From: Callorhinus ursinus
Lineage: Eukaryota; Chordata; Mammalia; Carnivora; Otariidae
Length of the DNA: 64,000 nt
NCBI RefSeq assembly: GCF_003265705.1
Contig: NW_020312894.1
Coordinates: forward strand, 2,587,028 to 2,651,027
Reading direction: 5' to 3'
Below the pieces are notes generated by a model, which saw only the letters and a list, made by a program, of their open reading frames with translations, searched no databases and was not told the DNA's origin. Below are positions 47,758-60,469 of this stretch, one piece after another (positions within the stretch are counted from its first letter, which is position 1; the number at the start of each line of letters is the position of its first letter). Position numbers and translations under genes: made by a program.

Positions 47758-49205
47758 TTTTTTAAACAGCTTCACTGAAATATAATTTACACATCATAAA
47801 ATTTACCTACTCTAAGTGTAAAATCCACTGATATTTTAGTAAATTTACAGAGCTGTATAATCAACACCACAATCCAATTCTAGAACATTTCCATCACCCC
47901 TAAAAAATAACCGCACGGCCTTCTGAAGTTGATCCCCCTTCCTGTCCTCAACACAGGCACAGGTAACTCTACTTCATGTCTCTACAGATTTACCTTTTCT
48001 GGATATTTCATATACGTGGGATCACACAATATTTGGTATTCTTTGCCTGGTTTCTTTCACTCAGAATCATGTTTTTTAGTTCATCGTATTGTGGCAAATA
48101 CTACTCTATCTTTTGTCTTTGTGAATAGTGTTCCATTGTACAGACAGACCACAGCATATGTATTTACTCACTAGTTGATGCAAACGTGGGTTCTTTCCAC
48201 GTTCTGGCTATTATGAGTGATGCTGCTAGAAGCATCCACATGAAAGACTCTGTGTGCAAATATGTCTTCATCTCTCTTCGGTATCTCTGAGTACAATTTT
48301 GGGGTCTTGTAGTGAATACATGTTTAACGTTTTAAGCAACTGCAAAACCACATTCCGGAGTCACTTACACCAGTGACATTCCCACCAGCAGAGGAAGTCC
48401 CCTCTCCTGTATCTCCAGAGACACCTCACCAACTCCTGTTCCTACCATCTTTTGGATTTGGAGCCATTTTAGTGAGTGCGTGTGTTAAAGGGGGCCTCGC
48501 TGTGGTCTTAATTTGCATTTCACTAATGACTAACGCATTCACCGTCTTTTTTATGTGATTACTGGCCATTCATACGTCTACTTTGGAGAAATCATTCAAG
48601 CCTTTTATTCACTTTTAATTTTTTTTTGTCTTATTATTGAGTTGTAAGAGTTCTTTAGACATTTTGGATATAAAGCTTTTGTCAAATATATGAGTTGCAA
48701 ACATTTTTGATTGTCTTTTTATTTTCTTAATGGTGTGTTTCGACATGCCAAAATTTTTAATTTTAATGAAGTCCTATTTATCTTTTTTTTTCCTTCATGA
48801 ATGTGTGTGGTGTTTTATCTAAGATATCTTTGCCTAACTCAAAACCACGAAGGCGTTTCCCTTTAAAATTTCTTTTAAAGATTTTACAGTTTGGGACACC
48901 TGAGTGGCTCAGTAGGTTAAGCATCTGACTGTTGATTTTGGCTCAGGTCATGCTCTTAGGGTCCTGGGTGGAGCCCCATGTCAGGCTGTGCTCAGCAAGG
49001 AGTCTGCTTGGGATTCTCTTATTCCCTCTGCCCCTCCTCCTGCTCTCTCTCCTAATAAATCTTTTTTAAAAAAAAAGATTTTATAGTTTTAGATCTTACA
49101 CTCAGATCTATGATCCATTTTGAATTACTCTTTGTGACTGGTGTGACAAAGGGGTCTAAATTTGTCTTTGTGAACGTCTGAGCACCATTTGTTGAAACAA
49201 TATAT
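47758..49205 (-). mobile_element. Ancient L1 (3' end and ORF2), antisense
   Basis: Antisense L1 sequence runs from the 3' end (cttcactgaaatataattta) through ORF2: gtgttccattgtacagac, ggctattatgagtgatgctgc, cattcccaccagcagagg, ttaatttgcatttcactaatg, gagttctttagacattttgg. It is split by the SINE at 48893-49073 and continues to about 49205 (gagcaccatttgttgaaac). Confidence 0.85.
48893..49073 (+). mobile_element. Carnivore tRNA-Lys SINE inside an antisense L1
   Basis: It has a head gggacacctgagtggctcag and an A-rich tail. A 16-bp duplication with one mismatch flanks it: aaagattttacagttt at 48877-48892 and aaagattttatagttt at 49074-49089. Confidence 0.96.
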
Positions 49206-50420
49206 TATTTGGGCATCATAATTATTGTGTGGTATATTTTTGTTGTTTTGTTGTTTAAGTGATGTGTTTTCTTTGCTTTTTTATTTCAATTTTATTTATT
49301 TTGGTATGGATGACAGTTCATATTTTTGTTCTGGATGTCTTGTTTGTATTCACACCTTTTTAAATTGTCTTATTCTCATTGAATTGTTTCAAGTCCTGTT
49401 TTTAAATGTCCCTTTCATAGTACTTTTGTGCAGATAAAAACAGTCTGTGCTTCTGCATTTATATAGACAAAGCTGGAGACTCTGTGGGGTTTATGAGACA
49501 CTTGGTTCAAATTACCCCTTTCTGTTCTCTCCCGGCACAGTGAGGTATGAGTCCCTACCGCACGGATCAGCATCCTCACTTGGCAGTGGCCATGAAGGGA
49601 GGCAGTGCAGGTCCCTTGACTTTGCTTTCCTTCTGGGGTCCCATATGCCCTTGCTTCTTTTTCTCTTCGTGGTGTAACATTCACCTCTCCTTTTTTGTTG
49701 CCCCAGTTCTTCCCAGAGCATCACCTTCTCAAGGTGGCTTCCTCGCATCCAGAGCTCAGTTTTAAGCATCCTCTCTATAGCGGGTACTTTGATCCACCAA
49801 AGAACTTTGTATTTTCATACTGAGGGTGCCTTTCTCTTTCCAGCAGTGACTTCAGGTCAATTTCAGAACCACCACGAGGTCCCCTCTGCCCTTGTGAACT
49901 GCACATTTTCTCTGCAAAGACTGAAGCTGGGGGGAGGGGCCCACTCTTTGCATTTGGGGCTTCTGTTCTTAATTACAGAGATTTTTTGGGGGGGGGAATC
50001 ATTCTGTGTCTTCCAGTTATGCTGAGGACATTGGTTTTGCAAAGTTTTATTGTTTTCCTTATTCCTCTTTATTTTACTTAGGGGATGCACTGTATGTTTC
50101 AGATTCACACAGTCACCACTGCCTCCACTACCCGGAATTCCCAATAAACGTACTTATTTTGTCTTGTGTATCACTTAAAATCATCCCTCCAGCTCCACAC
50201 TGGGAAACCCCGCCCACCCCGTTCCCTTAATGCCCTCCCCCCACCCCATCCACACCTCTTAAAGCCACGTTTGCCTTTCGAGGTCCTCCTTAGTGGCCAC
50301 ATCGTCTGTAAAGCCCTTCCTAAGAACCATCTGGGATGTCCTCTCCTAGGGAATTCCCTCTGCAACTTTGAGTGTTATTTTTTAGAGAGTTTATTTCATC
50401 TCTTCCTTGAGGATAATCAT
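49206..50420. other. Single-copy sequence, no gene recognised
   Basis: T-rich at the left; a G run of nine lies at 49988-49996. No recognised repeat or domain. Confidence 0.45.
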
Positions 50421-50424
50421 TTGT

Positions 50425-50505
50425 CTTACAACCACGCTGTTTTGCCTAAGTTTGACACCCAAGCACTTAGCACACAATCAGTACTCAACACGTGCTCTTG
50501 AAATA
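50425..50505 (+). repeat. L2-like LINE 3' end
   Basis: The phrase gcacttagcacacaatcagtactcaacacgtg is the pattern of an L2 or MIR 3' end (cagtgcctggcacatagtag, then gcgctcaataaa). Confidence 0.5.
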
Positions 50506-52031
50506 AGCTCCTTCCCTGCTGCCCCCGAACAGCCAGGAAAGAACCAACACTGGTGAACATTCAGGATGACCGCTGTATGTGACGCCACCTTCCTGAATGA
50601 TGTGCCCACTTCCACCAGTGGCTGTGGGTCTTTCCAAACCTCCTGCCCTGCTGCCCATGAGCACAGGGCATGAGTGTTAGTACAAAAGCAGTAACTATCT
50701 CTGAGATAAGGGAAGGACAGAGGAAAGACGGAAGCAGATGGTGAGCATCCACAGCGTAAGCGAGGGCACTGCCACGAGCTGTGCCAGACATCCAAGCTGG
50801 CCCATGGCTCCCGTCCATGAGCAATCCCAGTATGAAGGCATCTTTGATTCAGAGCTGGCTGACCTCACTACTAGACCAGGTAAGTACATGACTCGGAGAC
50901 ATGCTGAGCAAAAACAGTTTCCTTTGAATAAAAATTCTCCTGAGTTTACCAGCATATGATTTCTAAACAGATTATGGGGACATTTTTAAACCCTTACCTA
51001 ATAACAGCTGAAAACCCCTGTAGACAACTGACCATGTGGCCTAGCGCAGCCTCCCCAGGAGCCATCCCAATTGGAAAGGCACCTTGTGTTGTGCATATAG
51101 AAGGAATCCTAGAATGTCAGAGCTAGAAGAGGCCTGGGCAAGCATGTGTCCAGTCCCCTCACCTGGGAGATGATAAATTTGAAGCCCACAGGGCTTCAGA
51201 TCCAAGCTCTCATTCCAGCCCAAGCAATGCCCACCCGCTGCTACAGCTAGGTCCCCCAGCTTCTCGCCTCTGCTGGGACCTCCTGATCACTACCCTGTGC
51301 CCCTTGACCCCTTGTGGAGCACCACCAAGGCCATCAGCTGGTCTTGGTCATGGTGCACTCATGAAGGTGTGCAGACGGAGCCATGTGCGCCAGGTGTGGG
51401 GGCCAAGGGAGAGGCAGCATCACTTCCTGTGCCCAGCATCATACCACCTTGGGGGGGGTTCCCTGTGGGTGGGAGACCCAGCCTATTTTATGTCACAAGC
51501 CCTTCCTGTAGAGGAGTTGATGACCAGGCAATGAATGGCTAGGCACAGAAGATGAGGCAGGAACTTAAGAAATTGGACTTCCATTGAAAAGAATAAAAAA
51601 AAACTTCATTTTGGTTCCTTCCTCCTTTTCAGTGGTTGGGGTGACAGTTTGCTTTTTACCCGTATCACACTTTAAGTATAGAAAATGTTGTAGTGCGCCT
51701 TACCTGTATGAATACATATATGTCATATATCTAAAAGCTTTCCATAGAAACAGAATTACTCGTTATAAAGTTTAACAGCTTCGGGATAGCACTTAAGGAT
51801 CCTAGCACCTAAGGGAAAATGAAGATTGCCCTTCATCCACGTTACCTCTCCCGCCCACGAACTTCTTTGAAGGGTATGTTTCTGACCAGAACACTCACTG
51901 GGATCCCAGGAGTGGGCAGATATGAAACTGATGTAACTAAGGGTTGCTGAAACTAATATAAGAAAAAATATAAGAAAGAAAAGAAAATCAAAACATTATA
52001 TTCAGGAAGTTCTATCAGCACTTTTCAATTA
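50506..52031. other. Single-copy sequence, no gene recognised
   Basis: 51100-51200 (gaatcctagaatgtcagagc, then tagaagaggcctgggc) resembles an ancient interspersed repeat of uncertain family. ORFs are short and unremarkable. Confidence 0.45.
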
Positions 52032-52047
52032 TAACCAGAATAGTCTT

Positions 52048-52238
52048 TTTTTTTTAAAGATTTTTTTTATTTATTTATTTGACAGAGTGAGAGAGGGGAC
52101 ACAAGCAGGGGGAGCGGGAGAGGGAGAAGCAGGCTTCCCGTGGTGCAGGGCGCCCAATGCGGGGCTCGATCCCAGGAGCCTGGGACCGTGACCTGAGCCG
52201 AAGGCAGACACTCAACGACTGAGCCCCCCAGGCGCCCC
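52048..52238 (-). mobile_element. Carnivore tRNA-Lys SINE with perfect target-site duplication
   Basis: The head is at the right (gactgagccccccaggcgcc) and the poly(A) complement at 52046-52055. The 16-bp sequence taaccagaatagtctt occurs at 52032-52047 and exactly again at 52239-52254. The low divergence and the exact duplication suggest a recent insertion. Confidence 0.97.
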
Positions 52239-52254
52239 TAACCAGAATAGTCTT

Positions 52255-53194
52255 GACTCAAACTCTCACATAAATTCAAATCATACAACCACTAGCATCA
52301 AGTAAGATTTATATGTTACTGATTGTGCTTCCCTAAACACATATCATCATGCGTATGGTGGGGTCTCTTTTCAGGAGGCTGTGATTTCATTTATGACTCT
52401 CTCTATTCCCATGTGCTTCTTCTATTCCTCCACACAATGTCCGGATTTCATGAAGCAGCATGAAAACAAGTGGTTCCCAGGATCTGACGTAGGTCAATGA
52501 GAGACACAATCCAAATGCTGTAGGACATCAGGCTTTGTGGCCATGTGGAGAATCTCTCAGAAGAAGGTGCCATCAGGGAAAGATCCCCTAACTCAGGCAG
52601 GCACATGTAGGAGTCACTGCACTAAAAGCACGTCCCGAGCACATACTGGGTTCATGCATGACCCTCCACCGAGCAGCCACTTTGTTCCTGAGCTCATGAG
52701 CATCTTCTGTAAGATTTTGTAGATGGGCAAGAAGTGGAGCTGACTGCCCTAGCCAAGCTGAAGGATTGAAGGCAAAGGTTAACTTAATTGCCCATAAAAG
52801 AAAGAAGTCTTTAGCATGGGCAGCTGGTATGGGAGTGGGGACAGCTAAAGAGTACCTTACCTGTGTAGACAGACAGTGGCTTTACTCCCCCATCCATCTT
52901 GCTGAACATGGTCAGAAAAGACGACACAGGTGAGGTCTCAGGAAGCAGCCCTAGCAGAGGACAAATAGATCTTAGGCTATGGGTCTGCTTGTTTTGATTT
53001 AACAGAATCGTGCTCTGCTTGCAAGCTCAGCAAAGGAAAGATGAGTGGACTACTTCAGGGTGACAAATTTGAATACGTCTCTAGGTCATGGTGGCTTTTG
53101 ATAGCAGAACACCAAAAAACGGCAAGGTCACCAGAGTTGGACACTAAGATCTCAGTGTCTAGAGAAAAAAGGAGATAAGATGATAGAAAGACAG
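52255..53194. other. Single-copy sequence, no gene recognised
   Basis: No ORF over about 70 codons and no recognised repeat. Confidence 0.45.
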
Positions 53195-53195
53195 A

Positions 53196-53256
53196 GAGGT
53201 GATGGATGGATGGATGATAGGTAAGTAGGTGGATGGATGGATGGATGGATAGATCG
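53196..53256. repeat. (GATG)n microsatellite
   Basis: Runs of gatg/gatg with interruptions (gataggtaagtagg). Confidence 0.95.
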
Positions 53257-54792
53257 TTAAGACAGATAGAGATCTGTATAGGCTCCATCTGTGGTTATTG
53301 TATTACAAATATCTCCCACTCTGTTTGGAATCTGCCTCTTGATGGTTTCCTTTGATGGACATAACTTCTTTATTTTAACACAGTCCGATTTCTAAATCTT
53401 ATCCCTGATGGACAGAACTTTCATTTTCATTTTTCCTTTTACATTGTACCAGCAGATTGGCATTTGTTTTGTTTATGTGGTGAGGCAATACTGAAATTCA
53501 TTTTTTGCCCACATGGATATCCAGTTGATCCAGCATCACTTATTGAAAAAAGCCAGCTTTCTATCTGCCTCCAGCACCACCATTAAATTAAATCAAGCGT
53601 TCATACATATGCTTAATTTTGCATCAAGACTCTACGCTATTCCTGTAGTCCATCTGACACTGTTAATAAGGGCAAAGCTTTTCAATTTCATTTTCTGGTA
53701 TTGGTTGGTAGTGTATAGAAATACAGTTGACATTGAATTCAGTGTCATTGCTGAATGAGTAGATTAAATCCAGTAATCTCTCTATATAATTTTTAGGAAT
53801 TTTATGCACATAAATACACCATCTCCAAATAGCGGTGGTTTTACTTCTTACTTTCCAATTACTATAAATTTTATTTCTTCTTCTTTCTTAGTGCACTGGT
53901 TAGGAACTCTAGCATTTTCCAGAAGTGGTAAGAGGACACTCTGGTCTGTTCTCTGTTCCCAGCCTTATGTGAAGAATTGGCTATCTCACCCTCTAATACA
54001 ATGGTGTGTATGTGTAGAGGGGGTGATTTCTGGCCCCTTTATCAGGTTAAACTATATATACTTTTATTTCCTTGTTTCCTAAGAGTTCTATTAAATGCTT
54101 TTTCCCCCATCTGGTAAACCACCATGAGTTTTCTCTTTTACTCTGATAATATGCTGAATTACATTAGTTGACTTTCAAATGTTAAATCAATCCTGTGTTT
54201 TAAAATAAACATCACTTGGACATGACACATTACCTTTTGTATGCATCGCTGGATTTGGTCTGCTAATACTTTGGGGTTTTAAAATCGACTTTTGTGAATG
54301 ACGTTGAACTCAATTTTTCTGTTCTTACAATGTCTCTGTCAAATTTCAATTTTTCACATTATTTGACTTCTCTGAAAGAAATTGGGAAGTGTTTCTTCTT
54401 TTTCTATTCTCTGGAAGATTTCATGTAGGGTTTGTGTGACTTGGTCCATAAGAGTTTGATAGAATTTGCTGGTAAAACTATGAACGTAGAGCATATCCTG
54501 TGTGCTTGTGTGTAAAAATACAATTATAAATTTGACATTTAACTCTGATAAGAATATTTAATAAGAATATTCAGATTTTCTGCTTTTTCTTGGGGCATTT
54601 TTTAACTTGTGTTTCCAGGATTTTGGTAATTTCACCTAAATGTTCAAATTTATTTCCATAAAATTGTTCATAATGGTTTTCCTCTTATGATCTTTGTAGC
54701 GATTGCAATATATTTAGCAATATCCCCTCCTCTTGGGTCCTGATATTTTCCTGATGTCATCAGGGATTTATCAATTTTCAAAGATTCTTTTC

Positions 54793-55000
54793 TTTTTTTT
54801 TTAAGATATATTTATTTATTTGAGACAGACAAAGAGAATGCGCTGGTGAGAACAGGGAGGGGTAGAGGGAGAGGGAGAGAAGCGGACTCCCCACTGAGTG
54901 CAGAGCCCAACACGGGGCTCGGTCTCATGACACTGAGACCATGACCTGAGCCTAAATCAAGAGTCAAACACTCAACAACTGAGCCACCCAGGCTCCCCTG
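54793..55000 (-). mobile_element. Carnivore tRNA-Lys SINE with perfect target-site duplication
   Basis: The head is at the right (aactgagccacccaggctcc). The 13-bp sequence aaagattcttttc lies at 54780-54792 and 55001-55013 without mismatch. Confidence 0.96.
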
Positions 55001-55225
55001 AAAGATTCTTTTCAAAGAACCAGCTTTGGCTTTGTTAGATCTCCAGATTATATATTTATTTTCTATTTCATTACTTTATATTCTTATATTTATTTCCATC
55101 ATCTTACTTTCTTTGTATTTAATTTGCTTGTTGAGGTCAGAGTCTTTGATGATTCATTATTAACTTTTACTCTAATATATACATTTAAGGCTACATTTCC
55201 TTCTAATTAGAACAATTTAGCTCCA

Positions 55226-55420
55226 GGGGCACCTGGAGGGTGAAGCGCCCAACTCTTGGTTTTAGCTCAGGTCATGATCTCAGGGTCATGGGACCGAGCC
55301 CCCTGTTGGACTCCGCGCTCAGCGGGGAGTCTGCTTGAGATTCTCTCTCCTTCTCACCCTCCCTGCACTCGTGCACACACATGCTCTCTTAAGTAAATAA
55401 ACACATCTTTAAAAAAAAAA
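55226..55420 (+). mobile_element. Carnivore tRNA-Lys SINE with perfect target-site duplication
   Basis: The head is at the left (ggggcacctggagggtgaag) and an A-run precedes 55421. The 17-bp sequence agaacaatttagctcca lies at 55209-55225 and 55421-55437 without mismatch. Confidence 0.97.
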
Positions 55421-55950
55421 AGAACAATTTAGCTCCATTAACCACCTCCCAATTTATATGCTCTTGTATTTTAAGACTCTATATTAAAAACACATAAGAT
55501 GTTATTATTACAACATGCTTTTAAATACACCCTCCTATTTACCCTTCCCTCTGCTCTTAATTCCTTTCTGTTTCCCTGAGCTTCCATCTGGAATCATTGT
55601 TCTTCTGCGTGGATAAAAATCATTGGTATTTATTTTGCTCCTGTCTTTGATGATTCTTGTTTGTGTCTTGTTTGTCTTTATTGGGCTCCTGTCTGAGAGC
55701 TACCATCACAGCGTTAGGGAGTGCAGGAAGTCCCCTGTCTTCCCTAGACCTTCAGACCTGCGTGCACTACCTGCTGAGCTTCATCGTTCTGTTGAAAAGT
55801 CAGCTGTCAGACTTGTTGCTTCTCCCAAAGTAGTATGTGGGCTTCTTCTTCTTTTTTTTTTTTTTTGCTTGCTTTTGGCTCTTTTTAGGATGTTCTCTTT
55901 GCCTGTGGTTTCAGCAGTTTTGCTATGATGTCACTAGTACTCACAAATCA

Positions 55951-56660
55951 CCTTAATCCAATCGGGGTTGAGGGACTGAATGCTAGTCTGTGTGGGCTCC
56001 CCTACTTCTGGTGTATCCTTTTTCTCAAGCTGTAAACTTTTGAGGTCCCAAACCAAAGCCTCGGGGTTGCTGACACACTTGAAATGAATGCACAATCTTA
56101 CAATTTGCTTTCTATCCGTCCTTCCTCTTCTGTGTTCCTGTATCTCTTTCTTGCCAACTTTCAGATTCATCAGATACTTTCATTATTCTACTTGTTACCT
56201 GTTGGCTTGGTGCTTAATTATTCTTTTGCAATGCTCTCCATGCTTGTCCTGGAGATCACAATTGGCACCCCCGAGTTACCAAAGTCTGACTCCACATTTT
56301 GGCTTCTCCGGCCCCAGCACCTACTGAAAACAGCCTCTGAGCTGCCACTTTCAGAAACCCATGGACATCGCTAGGGTAAGATCTGTCCCGAGGACAGACT
56401 CAGCCTTCTGTGTCTCTCTCTCCACCCCCAAAATTCCATAGTTCTCCAGTGCTTTCAAAGAGAATTTTCAGCTTCTTTCTCTAGCTCCTCTAGCCTTTCC
56501 CAGGGGGAGGGTTGGTCCAGACCTAGGCTGCCATCACCCTGTGTGGAAACTAGGTAGTCATCACTTGGATTGACCCTTCGTTCACCTCCAGTTTTTTGTT
56601 TTCAGATGCCAATATACAGAATATTTATCATGGAGGACTTTGGACCTACATCATAATATC
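55951..56660. other. Single-copy sequence, no gene recognised
   Basis: Short ORFs only, no domain recognised. Confidence 0.45.
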
Positions 56661-56664
56661 CAAG

Positions 56665-56885
56665 AATTATAACTAAATTCTTACTATGTTTGACACCGGC
56701 CTAAGTACTTAGTCCCACAATAAGGCTTTGAGTTGGGAGTATTGTTATCAGCTTACTATACAAGTCATGAATTTGATGCACAGAGGAGAACCTGCCAATG
56801 CCATATGACATGGCTGGGCAGTGGTGGGAAGGAACCTGCAGGGTCTGACCTCAGAGTCTCACCTCTTAACCACTACACTACACTG
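56665..56885 (+). repeat. MIR SINE
   Basis: The order ttcttactatgtttgacacc, cctaagtacttag, gatgcacagaggagaacctg, ggtctgacctcagagtctca and cttaaccactacactacac follows the MIR consensus through its 3' end. Confidence 0.8.
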
Positions 56886-58160
56886 GTTGGCTGGGAAACA
56901 GTTAAACATTTTTGAAAAACCACAGACCCTCGGATGGTAAGGTAGATGGCAGCATGAAGTTAACAGACTTAAACCAATGCACTTGCCAGAGGGAAAGAGC
57001 CAGAACATGGGGAGAGGAGGTGTTTTGATGAGCAGCCTCTAACCAGAATAGCAAAAATGCACATTAATAAGAAGGATACTTTTCTAAACATACTGAAACT
57101 CTGAATTCTAGAAATGCCATGGAAGAGTTCAATAGCTATACTCTTGAGAGCAATAAAACCATATTTATCTGGGTTTAATTCCAATAATATTCTCGGGAGG
57201 ATGATGCAAGCCCCTCCAGTTACAAAACCACATGCCCTTGGGGGCAGGGTTCACAGAGCGTCTTTTCATCTGTTATCCACAAGGGAAGAAGAGGATCCAC
57301 AGAAGGAGGGAGGGGATCCAGCTGGCAGCAGGGAGAGAGCCAGCGAAGGCTCACCGCGGTCATCTGACATCTTGGCTGGCTCCGTTTCCCAGGGTCCCAG
57401 CGGCAACAGCAGATGTCCTGGGGGGCAGGTGCCCCCAGATGGCCTTGCTGCATCCTCTCACCTTGACTGCAAACCCAGGTGCCGAGGAGCTGCGTGCCGT
57501 GCCAGCAGGAACCCACGTCAGCACACAAGAGGCTTGCTCCCAGCCTCCAAGCCAGGACATAACCTAGAATGACTCAGGTTCCGAGAAGAAGGTAAGCCCA
57601 TGGACAGGGGAAAGGACATTAGCAAGGAAATCATCACGGCCATCTTGAAAATCCCATTTCAAATCTCCCCAAAAGTGCCGTAAACTGAGATGGAGTCAAA
57701 TCCAACTTTTTTACCAAAATGAACAATCCGGAAATGAGTTCTATGACATTTCCATGTACATACAACATGGGCGGCTGATTACCCTGACTCCTCTTCCTTG
57801 CCCCAGCTCCTGTGACGGTGGTGTGCAGTATGACTGCCTCCTCCCAGGAAGCCTGCAGGCCGTGGGGGACCTGGAGGGTCAGCGGCCAGGTCCCGGCCTC
57901 CCCTGCTAGCAGAGTCAGCTGCTCACAACATGCAAAGGAGCCCACCTTCAGGAAAGACCCAGAACCCCACCAGGGCCCGGGGACTTCGGACCTGACATTT
58001 GCTTTCCCACGCTATCTTGCCAATGCTTTCAAAATCTCCCTGTTTTCCTATCCCGGACCCGTGGTAGCCTGAGTGATTACTTGGGAAGTTACACCCCAGT
58101 GGGCATCTTTGCTTTTGTGCAAAACACCCACAGTTATGCAGATACACATGTAAAGCTTGG
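56886..58160. other. Single-copy sequence, no gene recognised
   Basis: The openings at 57114-57572 (+, 152 codons) and 57220-57528 (-) overlap each other. No domain was recognised. Confidence 0.5.
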
Positions 58161-58164
58161 GCCT

Positions 58165-58485
58165 CAAGGGAGTGCCGCTATTTGCATTGCTAATAGTTCT
58201 AATGCAGCTGTGTCCACGGTGGGTCCAGTGACCACCACCTGCCACGTGCCACCCTTGGCTGAGAGCTCAAAGCAGTGCTGCTGCTCGAATAAAAGAATAA
58301 AAGCTGCATTGAAAATGAAAATTGAAATAACCGACGTAGGAGCCTTGATTTAATGAAACGCTTGCATGTTTTTCATTTTCCGATGTCAATAAACAGTATG
58401 ACTAATACAATTACACAGCCTTTTAAAAGAATAGCAACTGTTTTCCCTATTTTATTCTAATTATAATGGTCCATTTCTGAAAAGC
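58165..58485. promoter_or_regulatory. AT-rich block with octamer motif (candidate non-coding element)
   Basis: It contains ATTTGCAT at 58180-58187 (within ctatttgcattgctaatag), tgccacgtgcca (E-box) at about 58241, and AT-rich sequence (gactaatacaattacac) to 58485. Function inferred only. Confidence 0.3.
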
Positions 58486-59493
58486 CCTTAGAAACCTCTT
58501 TTGGAAGGAATTTTGCCCTATACAGAGAGCAATGCTCTTCCACTGTTTCTCAGGCCAACAGCTTGGCTCCTGGTCAGACACCTCTCAGGGAGGCGTGTGT
58601 GTGACCAGGCCCAGGGGCAAAAGGCAGCTGTGTGCACAGTGAGGTCAAGCGGAGAGCTGGGGCTCAACTTCCTAGGAGAGGGGGCTGTGAGGCGCCCCGA
58701 GGGTTAGAAGTCTACCTCCTGAGGAAGGGAAAGCAGATGCCTCCAGATTCCACCCCAGTGGCACCTGCAGAGCTGAGTTCACCTGCCAAAGACACAGCCA
58801 GCAGGCCACGGTCTAGAGAGGCCTCCCTTTCGGTCATGTCCTTCCCAGCTCTGTCCTCTGGGGTCTTCCCTCCATTTTCCCCCTCAGTGGGAGGAAGGAG
58901 AACCACAGGGGAAGTTTCATGAAGGGCAGCACCAGCTCCCTCCCCAGTTGGGGTGGATTTGCTTCCTCAGCCTTGGATACTCCTTCCTTGCGGAGAGGAT
59001 TCGGGACCCCACTGGACCATGAGCCTAGAGCAATGCACCCGCTGAGTCAGCTTATGTTTATTCCCACGGGTATACAAACCCCCGTTGGTTAGCTGTGCCC
59101 ATGGCTTCCACGACGCTGTTAGCAGCTCAAAGCAGCCGAGGATGAGCATGACCCAGGACGAAAGCGGGACTTCATCTGGGTTTCCCAGAGCTAGAGATTC
59201 CAAGTGGCACCATGAGACCAGGCTGGTGCCCACAGAGGCAGCCAGCCAGCGAGAGTCCATGTCCTCAGCTTGGCTCCAGCCTCCCCCAGGATGAGCATCT
59301 GACCAGTACTTCCCTCTTACACACCACTTACTCTCTCCTAGAGAGTGTGGTCCCAGGAGGAAGAGAGGCAGGTAGCCCAACAGGAGTTTCCAGGTGGCTA
59401 AAGCCAGTCTAGCAACCACACCAAAAACCTGCTCCCCAGGAGGTCAGAGTCCTGGGTAAATGTGCAAACACGTCCTTGCAACAGTGTTGATTT
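58486..59493. other. Single-copy sequence, no gene recognised
   Basis: The minus-strand opening 58967-59419 (150 codons) has no recognised domain. Confidence 0.5.
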
Positions 59494-59507
59494 GAAAAAT
59501 CACACCT

Positions 59508-59688
59508 GCGAGGTGCCTGGGTGGCTCAGTCCATGAAGCGTCCGCCTTTGGCTCAGGTCATGATCTCAGGGTCTTGGATCAAGCCCCATGTCAGTCTCCC
59601 TGCTCAGTGGGGAGCCTGCTTCTCCCTCTGCCCCTCCCCTGCTCATGCGCTCTCTCTGTCTGATAAATAAAATCTTTAAAAAAGAAAA
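59508..59688 (+). mobile_element. Carnivore tRNA-Lys SINE (SINEC type)
   Basis: It has a head cgaggtgcctgggtggctca and a tail ending in a-rich sequence with aataaaatctttaaa. An imperfect duplication flanks it (gaaaaatcacacct at 59494-59507 and gaaaaattacagct at 59689-59702). Confidence 0.95.
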
Positions 59689-59702
59689 GAAAAATTACAG
59701 CT

Positions 59703-60465
59703 TCATAGGTGCAACTTTATTTCCTTGTAAGCATCATCCCAGGAATCTTATCAAAAATAGCTCTCTCTGCTTTTCAAGCTTTCTCAAGAATGAAGGCGGC
59801 TGCTGGGCCGCCCCAGACAACATGCAAACACACAGGACCAGAGCTCCATGCACCCCTCCCCTCCATCCCTTCTCACTCTGAGGACCCACGCTGCCCTGGA
59901 TGTAGAAGCCCCTCTAGAGCACAAAATAGCATATTCCAAATGCTTCTCTCAGTGGTGCTACAGAAAGAGCAAGTCATTATCATCATTCTCTCTCTCTATA
60001 TTGTCAGAGGTTTGGGGTATCTCTAAGATTCTTACCTTCATATAAAATATTTCAGAAAAATCAAATTGCCCCTTGTTAACCGAATTTTGGCTTGAAAAAT
60101 GTCATATGATAATTCAACCCTAAATAGCAGTTCAGAGCTAGAAAAATAACTTTAAAGTATGTATTGAATTTTTCTAGAGGCTGCTTACTTTTACTGGTAT
60201 ATTAAAATTATTTCTCCCTGAAGCGGGAACAAAAATTTCACAAAATGCAAATGTCAGGACACTTGAACTCAATAAATTCACTTCTATTATCCTTCTATTC
60301 CTTCCCTAGGCCTGGCCATCACTCTGCTCAAGAATTAAATCAAGTAAGAACCACCGCTTGTTTAATGCAAGCTCTCACCTTGGCGGAAAGCTTATGGTAT
60401 TCTAATGTACTATACAGTGAAAAAAATTTTCTTACAAAAAAGCACTATAACCATCACAGCCGCTA
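59703..60465. other. Single-copy sequence, no gene recognised
   Basis: No convincing ORF and no recognised repeat. Confidence 0.45.
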
Positions 60466-60469
60466 AATT

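Larger units (their letters stand above)
53290..55950 (-). mobile_element. Ancient L1 antisense (ORF2 into ORF1), split by two SINEs
   Basis: Antisense ORF2 phrases start at about 53300 (ccagttgatccagcatcact at about 53521, gcatcgctggatttggtctgc at about 54244, gtttgtgtgacttggtcc). ORF1-region words occur near the right end (gaaaagtcagctgtcagac at about 55793, ctttttaggatgttctcttt at about 55882, gcagttttgctatgatgt). All frames are decayed. SINEs at 54793-55000 and 55226-55420 are inserted into it, so it is older than both. Confidence 0.75.

Noticed and set aside
33838..59702. tRNA genes suggested by A- and B-box-like sequences
   Set aside because: Every instance belongs to the head of a carnivore SINE; no free-standing tRNA cloverleaf was recognised.
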